From Candidatus Nitrosopumilus sp. (GTDB lineage: Archaea > Thermoproteota > Nitrososphaeria > Nitrososphaerales > Nitrosopumilaceae): 50,897 bases of DNA. Both the position numbers and the translations under genes were made by a program. Positions 46,585-50,897 of this stretch are shown in pieces (the stretch's first letter is position 1; every line of letters begins with the position of its first letter). The DNA lies in assembly GCA_028377625.1 (NCBI GenBank), contig JAONKT010000002.1, positions 1 to 50,897 on the forward strand, written 5' to 3'. Under the pieces are notes generated by a model. That model did no database searches. It was not told where the DNA came from and saw nothing but the letters and a program-made list of their open reading frames with translations.

Positions 46585-47487
46585 TTAATTTATTTGGTAT
46601 GATAAATGTAATTTAGATGATTTTTTGAAATCAATAATTGCTTTTTTTAACCACTTATTATAAAATGAAATTTTTTTAGGAATAAATAAATCTGCAGATT
46701 TTACATTTTCTAAATTTCTAACTTTTTGTGTTAATTCATCTATTTTGTAAATATTATTACTATACATAAATAAAACAATTTGATTTTTTGCAATAAATGG
46801 AATTTGTAAATAAGTATTAGAAAATTCTTTATTCATTTGTTTTAATGTTTCTTTTAAATTACTTTCTATCCATGTAATTATTGCATATGGAATAAATTTC
46901 TTAATTTTTTTTGGATCATAAATTGTAGTAAATTGAATTCCTTCGTTTTTTTGTAATTTTTCAATACATCTTGTGATTGTTTTTGTTGACATTTTTGTTT
47001 TTTTTGCAATTGTTTCAATTTTTTGTCTTGGATCTTTAATTAACTCTTCTAAAATTTCTAAATCTGTTTTTGTTAAATCTGTTTCAAATCCTGGATTCTC
47101 TGCTTCAAAAATTGATAAAACTTTAAAATCTTTCATTAATTTTTTTGCAAGTTCGATTTTTTGATCTAAATTCTCTTTCACAATTATACTACAAACGGTA
47201 ATCCCACCAACACAGGGTGCTACAAAATGAGGTTCTCCTACTAGACTAACTTGTTCTAAAATTTCTTTCATATTTTCTCCAGAGATTACAAAATACAAAA
47301 TATCGTATCCTAATACTGGTGGTTCAACTTTAATGATAAATTCCTCCACAATCTCTAATTTTTGCATTTTACGTATTCTTGCATTAACTGCTCCTCCAGA
47401 CATTCCTAAATCAATCCCAATTTGTCTGTCTGATTCTCTACAATTGTTTAGTAATTTACTTAGAATTCTAATATCAAAATTGTCCAT
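46585..47487 (-). CDS. Lrp/AsnC-related regulator with two winged HTH segments
   Basis: DNFDIRILSKLLNNCRESDRQIGIDLGMSGGAVNARIRKMQKLEIV and TDLEILEELIKDPRQKIETIAKKTKMSTKTITRCIEKLQ; ATG 47487 preferred over track start 47559. Confidence 0.85.
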   Translation of the reverse strand: MDNFDIRILSKLLNNCRESDRQIGIDLGMSGGAVNARIRKMQKLEIVEEFIIKVEPPVLGYDILYFVISGENMKEILEQVSLVGEPHFVAPCVGGITVCSIIVKENLDQKIELAKKLMKDFKVLSIFEAENPGFETDLTKTDLEILEELIKDPRQKIETIAKKTKMSTKTITRCIEKLQKNEGIQFTTIYDPKKIKKFIPYAIITWIESNLKETLKQMNKEFSNTYLQIPFIAKNQIVLFMYSNNIYKIDELTQKVRNLENVKSADLFIPKKISFYNKWLKKAIIDFKKSSKLHLSYQIN

Positions 47488-47602
47488 TATGTAACTTTTA
47501 GAGCCTCCATAAAATATAGAAATAACTATTATCATATAAAATTGTCTGTAATTTAGCACTAGGAATAATATGTGTTAAATATTAGACTTTTTCAATTATT
47601 TT

Positions 47603-48790
47603 ATGGATTACCGAATGAAATTAGCAAAAAGAATGCTTTTCAATAAAAGAGGTAGTTTGTTTGGTGCAGTTTTAGCTGTAACAATTGGAATTTTAGTAAT
47701 TCATGTAAATTTTGTAATATTTCAGGGTCTTTTTGATGCAATTGTAAGAGACATCAGTGAATATCGAAATGGTGATGTTCTTGTAACTAATGAGGATGAT
47801 TACATCAATAAATCCGATTCAACAATTGTAAGATTTTTTGAAAGAATTTCATATGTTGAAGCGGCGACACCGCGGCTTTCATCGACGGCAGAAATGGAAA
47901 TTACCAAAAATGGAAAATTAATTGAAAAAACTAGAATACCAGTAGTCGGCGTTGATCCATTTACTGACATTAGAGCATCCACTGTATATGAAACTGTTAC
48001 AGAAGGAACTTATGTCTTCTCAAGAAACTCTATTGTGTTAGGAAACACTGTAGCAAATGATCTTGGAGGAGCTGTAGTTGGGGATAATGTTAAAGTCATG
48101 ATTATTGACAGATGGGGTGAAGAACAAACTAAAAGATTTACTGTATCTGGAATTGCCAAGTCACCTGGTGGTCAAGGATTTGATTATAGTGCAGTTATGC
48201 ACATTGATACATTACGTGATATGACAGATAGAATAGATCAAACAGGATCAATTATGGTAAAATTAAATGATCCAAGTATGGCATTTGAAGTAAAAGAATT
48301 TTTCTTAGCATCATTTCCAAATGATGATTTCTTAGCAGAAACAATAGAGGAATCAGCTGAACAACAGCTTGCTGGTTTTAGATCAGGTATAGCAATGATT
48401 AACATGATTGGATATTTTGGAATGATGTCTTCTGCATTTGCGATTGTTACAATTCAAATGATGTTAGTAAATGGAAAAACTAAAGAAATTGGTGTAATGA
48501 GGGCAATTGGTGCTAAAAGAAAAGACATTTTAATAATTTTTATTTTTCAAGGAATGTTAATTGGAGCAATTGGTGCTGGAGTTGGAACTGCAACTGGATT
48601 AGGATATACTATTTATGCAAAAGAAACAAAGATGTCATTCAATAATAGTTTACCACTTGAAGTAACTTACAATTGGGAAAAAATTATTCAAACTGCTTTG
48701 GCTTCATTTGTTTTAGCTATAATTGCATCATTGTATCCATCGTATCGAGCTACAAAATTACTACCTGTGGAGGCGATGAGATCTGGCTAG
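47603..48790 (+). CDS. ABC transporter permease (MacB/FtsX/LolC type)
   Basis: Four TM segments, large extracytoplasmic loop; TIQMMLVNGKTKEIGVMRAIGAKRKDILIIFIFQGMLIG. Confidence 0.92.
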   Translation: MDYRMKLAKRMLFNKRGSLFGAVLAVTIGILVIHVNFVIFQGLFDAIVRDISEYRNGDVLVTNEDDYINKSDSTIVRFFERISYVEAATPRLSSTAEMEITKNGKLIEKTRIPVVGVDPFTDIRASTVYETVTEGTYVFSRNSIVLGNTVANDLGGAVVGDNVKVMIIDRWGEEQTKRFTVSGIAKSPGGQGFDYSAVMHIDTLRDMTDRIDQTGSIMVKLNDPSMAFEVKEFFLASFPNDDFLAETIEESAEQQLAGFRSGIAMINMIGYFGMMSSAFAIVTIQMMLVNGKTKEIGVMRAIGAKRKDILIIFIFQGMLIGAIGAGVGTATGLGYTIYAKETKMSFNNSLPLEVTYNWEKIIQTALASFVLAIIASLYPSYRATKLLPVEAMRSG

Positions 48791-49487
48791 AGTTCTAGAG
48801 GTTAATAATTTAACCAAAATTTATGGTGATGGAGATAACAAAGTAAAAGCTCTTGATGATGTATCTTTTTCAATTGAACGTGGTCAAGTTGTTTTAATTG
48901 TTGGAAGTTCAGGTTCTGGAAAATCTACATTATTAAACATGATTGGACTTTTAGATAGTCCAACAAATGGTAATATTTTCATTGATGAAATTAATACTAC
49001 AACTCTTAATGATAGTCAAATTTCCTCCTTTAGAAATAAAAAATTAGGATTTATTTTCCAATTTTCTAATCTTTTAAGCGATCTTTCAGTATTAGAAAAT
49101 ATATTATTACCAATACAAATTGCAGGTACTAATTCTATTGCTGAAAAAGATGCTATAGAATTACTAAAAGCAGTAGGATTAGAGGATCAAATACATAAAC
49201 GTGCAAATAAAATTTCAGGTGGTCAAGCTCAAAGAGTAGCTATAGCCAGAGGTTTAATCAATAAACCTTCAATTGTTTTAGCTGATGAACCAACTGGCAA
49301 TCTTGATTCAGTTACTTCACAAACAATAGTTGATTTAATGAAATCTATGGCAAAAAATCTTAATCAAACTTTTGTTATTGTTACTCACGATAGAGCACAT
49401 TTTGGAGATGTTGATAAAGTTATTACAATTAAAGATGGAAAAGCATTTGAAGGAGAGGAACCTTCAACAATGGAGATTACTGTATAA
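48783..49487 (+). CDS. ABC transporter ATP-binding protein (MacB/LolD type), proposed non-canonical CTG start
   Basis: ORF continues upstream of the track start 48939: LARVLEVNNLTKIYGDGDNKVKALDDVSFSIERGQVVLIVGSSGSGKSTLLNM (Walker A), then SGGQAQRVAIARGLINKPSIVLADEPTGNLD. Confidence 0.88.
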   Translation: MARVLEVNNLTKIYGDGDNKVKALDDVSFSIERGQVVLIVGSSGSGKSTLLNMIGLLDSPTNGNIFIDEINTTTLNDSQISSFRNKKLGFIFQFSNLLSDLSVLENILLPIQIAGTNSIAEKDAIELLKAVGLEDQIHKRANKISGGQAQRVAIARGLINKPSIVLADEPTGNLDSVTSQTIVDLMKSMAKNLNQTFVIVTHDRAHFGDVDKVITIKDGKAFEGEEPSTMEITV

Positions 49488-50794
49488 TGAATTTCAAATT
49501 TGTATTAATATTATTTTTAATTGGATTTGTTCCATTTATTTTTACAAATTCATATGCTGATTGGAAAGATGGGCCAATTGAGTCAGGAAATTTTGGTGAT
49601 ACTCCATTTGAAAGAAAATTTGGCGATGTTAAATTACTGGATGCATACTTTGGTACACTTGATAATAAAATAGAAGTTGAATCAGGAGACAGTAATGTTC
49701 CGTTTACAATTGTATTAGCAAATGTAGGAACTCAAGATATTACAGGAATTAAAGGTAAATTGGCATTGCCATTAGGTTTTTCAGGCTCAGATGGTCCAGG
49801 TACAACAATTAATGCTAATACAAATACAAATTCTCTAGCTGGTACAAATTTTTCTTTAACTTTCTATGTAAATTTAGATAAAAATGTAGAAATTCAACAA
49901 TATTCAGGAACTGTAAAAGTTGACTATTCAAGATTAAGAGAATCTGGAGTTAGATCAGCATTCTCTACTTTTGATTTTAAAGTGACTGGAGATAGTACTA
50001 TCAATGTAAGATCATCAGATTCATTTCTTACATCATTAAAATCAAATAAAATTATTGTAGATATTGTTAATGATGGAACTGCTCCAATTTCTGCAGTTGA
50101 CGTAATTATTGATAATGCCCAAACATCACTTTCGTCAAATACCGCATCAATTACAAATATTGAAAATGTTTTAATTTTAGAATCAAGCTGGGATCTAGGC
50201 AATATTGTTGGTAATTCTTACACTTCTTTTATTGCAGATGTGTATGTTCCTGAGTCGTTAAAAGGTGATACTTTACGAATTCCTTTATCCATTTCGTATT
50301 ATAATACACATGGTGATAAAGAAACTATTTCCAAAATACTTGATTTCTATATTAGAGGTTTAATTGATCTTACAGTTTTCAATGTAAAAGTTATTGAATT
50401 ATCTGGCACACAAATGGTAATTGGTGAAATAATTAATGAAGGAAATGAAGATGGATTATTTGGATTTGTAACTCTTGATGCTAATGGAGATTCTAATATT
50501 AAATCAAACACTCAATTTATAGATGAAATTGAAACTGATGCCCCAGTTCCATTTAATATTCCAATTGAATTTGATGGCGAACCAGAATATGGTGAGCATG
50601 ATATTACAATTACTGTAAGATACAAAGACAGTGTAAGAGATGAAATTTTCTTACCTTATGAAACTACAATTTTAGTCAATGAAATATCTGAATTTGAGGA
50701 AGATACATTTGATCCTACAATGATTGTTATTCCAATAATTCTAGTTATTGGTGTTGCAATTTTTATTATTCGTAGGCGTAAAAAGGCAGAGTAA
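49487..50794 (+). CDS. Exported CARDB-/S-layer-like protein with C-terminal TM anchor
   Basis: Signal MNFKFVLILFLIGFVPFIFTNSYA; repeated Ig-like segments; C-terminal TM MIVIPIILVIGVAIFIIRRRKKAE; ATG overlaps the ATPase stop (TAATG). Confidence 0.78.
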   Translation: MNFKFVLILFLIGFVPFIFTNSYADWKDGPIESGNFGDTPFERKFGDVKLLDAYFGTLDNKIEVESGDSNVPFTIVLANVGTQDITGIKGKLALPLGFSGSDGPGTTINANTNTNSLAGTNFSLTFYVNLDKNVEIQQYSGTVKVDYSRLRESGVRSAFSTFDFKVTGDSTINVRSSDSFLTSLKSNKIIVDIVNDGTAPISAVDVIIDNAQTSLSSNTASITNIENVLILESSWDLGNIVGNSYTSFIADVYVPESLKGDTLRIPLSISYYNTHGDKETISKILDFYIRGLIDLTVFNVKVIELSGTQMVIGEIINEGNEDGLFGFVTLDANGDSNIKSNTQFIDEIETDAPVPFNIPIEFDGEPEYGEHDITITVRYKDSVRDEIFLPYETTILVNEISEFEEDTFDPTMIVIPIILVIGVAIFIIRRRKKAE

Positions 50795-50834
50795 TCAGTA
50801 TAATTTAAAATCTAAAAAGTGTTAATGATATAAA

Positions 50835-50897
50835 ATGAAAATAAGATTAACAATTGCAATTTTAATAATTGTGTTAACTGTAGGTAGTATAGTTATT
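50835..50897 (+). CDS. Start of an exported/membrane protein, truncated at the window edge
   Basis: MKIRLTIAILIIVLTVGSIVI... signal-peptide-like N-terminus. Confidence 0.55.
   Translation, partial: MKIRLTIAILIIVLTVGSIVI

Noticed and set aside
1-50897. Mobile element, prophage, CRISPR-Cas or toxin-antitoxin island
   Set aside because: No transposase, integrase, phage structural, Cas or recognisable toxin-antitoxin pair found; content is housekeeping plus lineage-specific hypotheticals.

Overview
AT-rich, densely coded chromosomal window from an ammonia-oxidising-type archaeon (Nitrososphaeria/Thaumarchaeota, Nitrosopumilus-like). The assignment rests on archaeal RpoL/TFS/PCNA, aCPSF1, archaeal SepF, G1P dehydrogenase, the archaeal pantoate kinase/phosphopantothenate synthetase CoA pathway, an intron-bearing tRNA and many TTG starts. 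I see no rRNA, CRISPR array, transposase, integrase or prophage, so this looks like core genome. Main content: Trm11-like methyltransferase, PRPP synthase, MscS channel, KamA-like radical SAM enzyme, glutamine synthetase, a degenerate J-domain protein, ferredoxin, an information-processing block (rpoL-tfs-pcn), aspartate kinase, CobJ, TyrRS, a DegT aminotransferase coupled to an MtrA-like corrinoid-domain protein, dUTPase-like protein, cyclophilin, tRNA-Arg(CCU) with an 18-nt D-loop intron, BluB, tRNA-Val(GAC) with C33, RtcA, NadM, FKBP, EgsA, proteasome beta, aCPSF1, SepF, a five-gene CoA-biosynthesis run, a PhoU/AbrB regulator, NUDIX, a double-HTH Lrp-like regulator and an ABC exporter locus. 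The most useful leads are: (1) the soluble MtrA-like protein in a presumed non-methanogen; (2) a canonical-looking bulge-helix-bulge intron in a tRNA D-loop; (3) an ABC ATPase whose Walker A lies upstream of every ATG/GTG/TTG start, implying a non-canonical start; (4) two adjacent ~50-aa paralogous ORFs missing from the ORF track; (5) a J-domain protein with HSD instead of HPD fused to a beta-rich region. All family calls come from reading motifs by eye; no database search was run.
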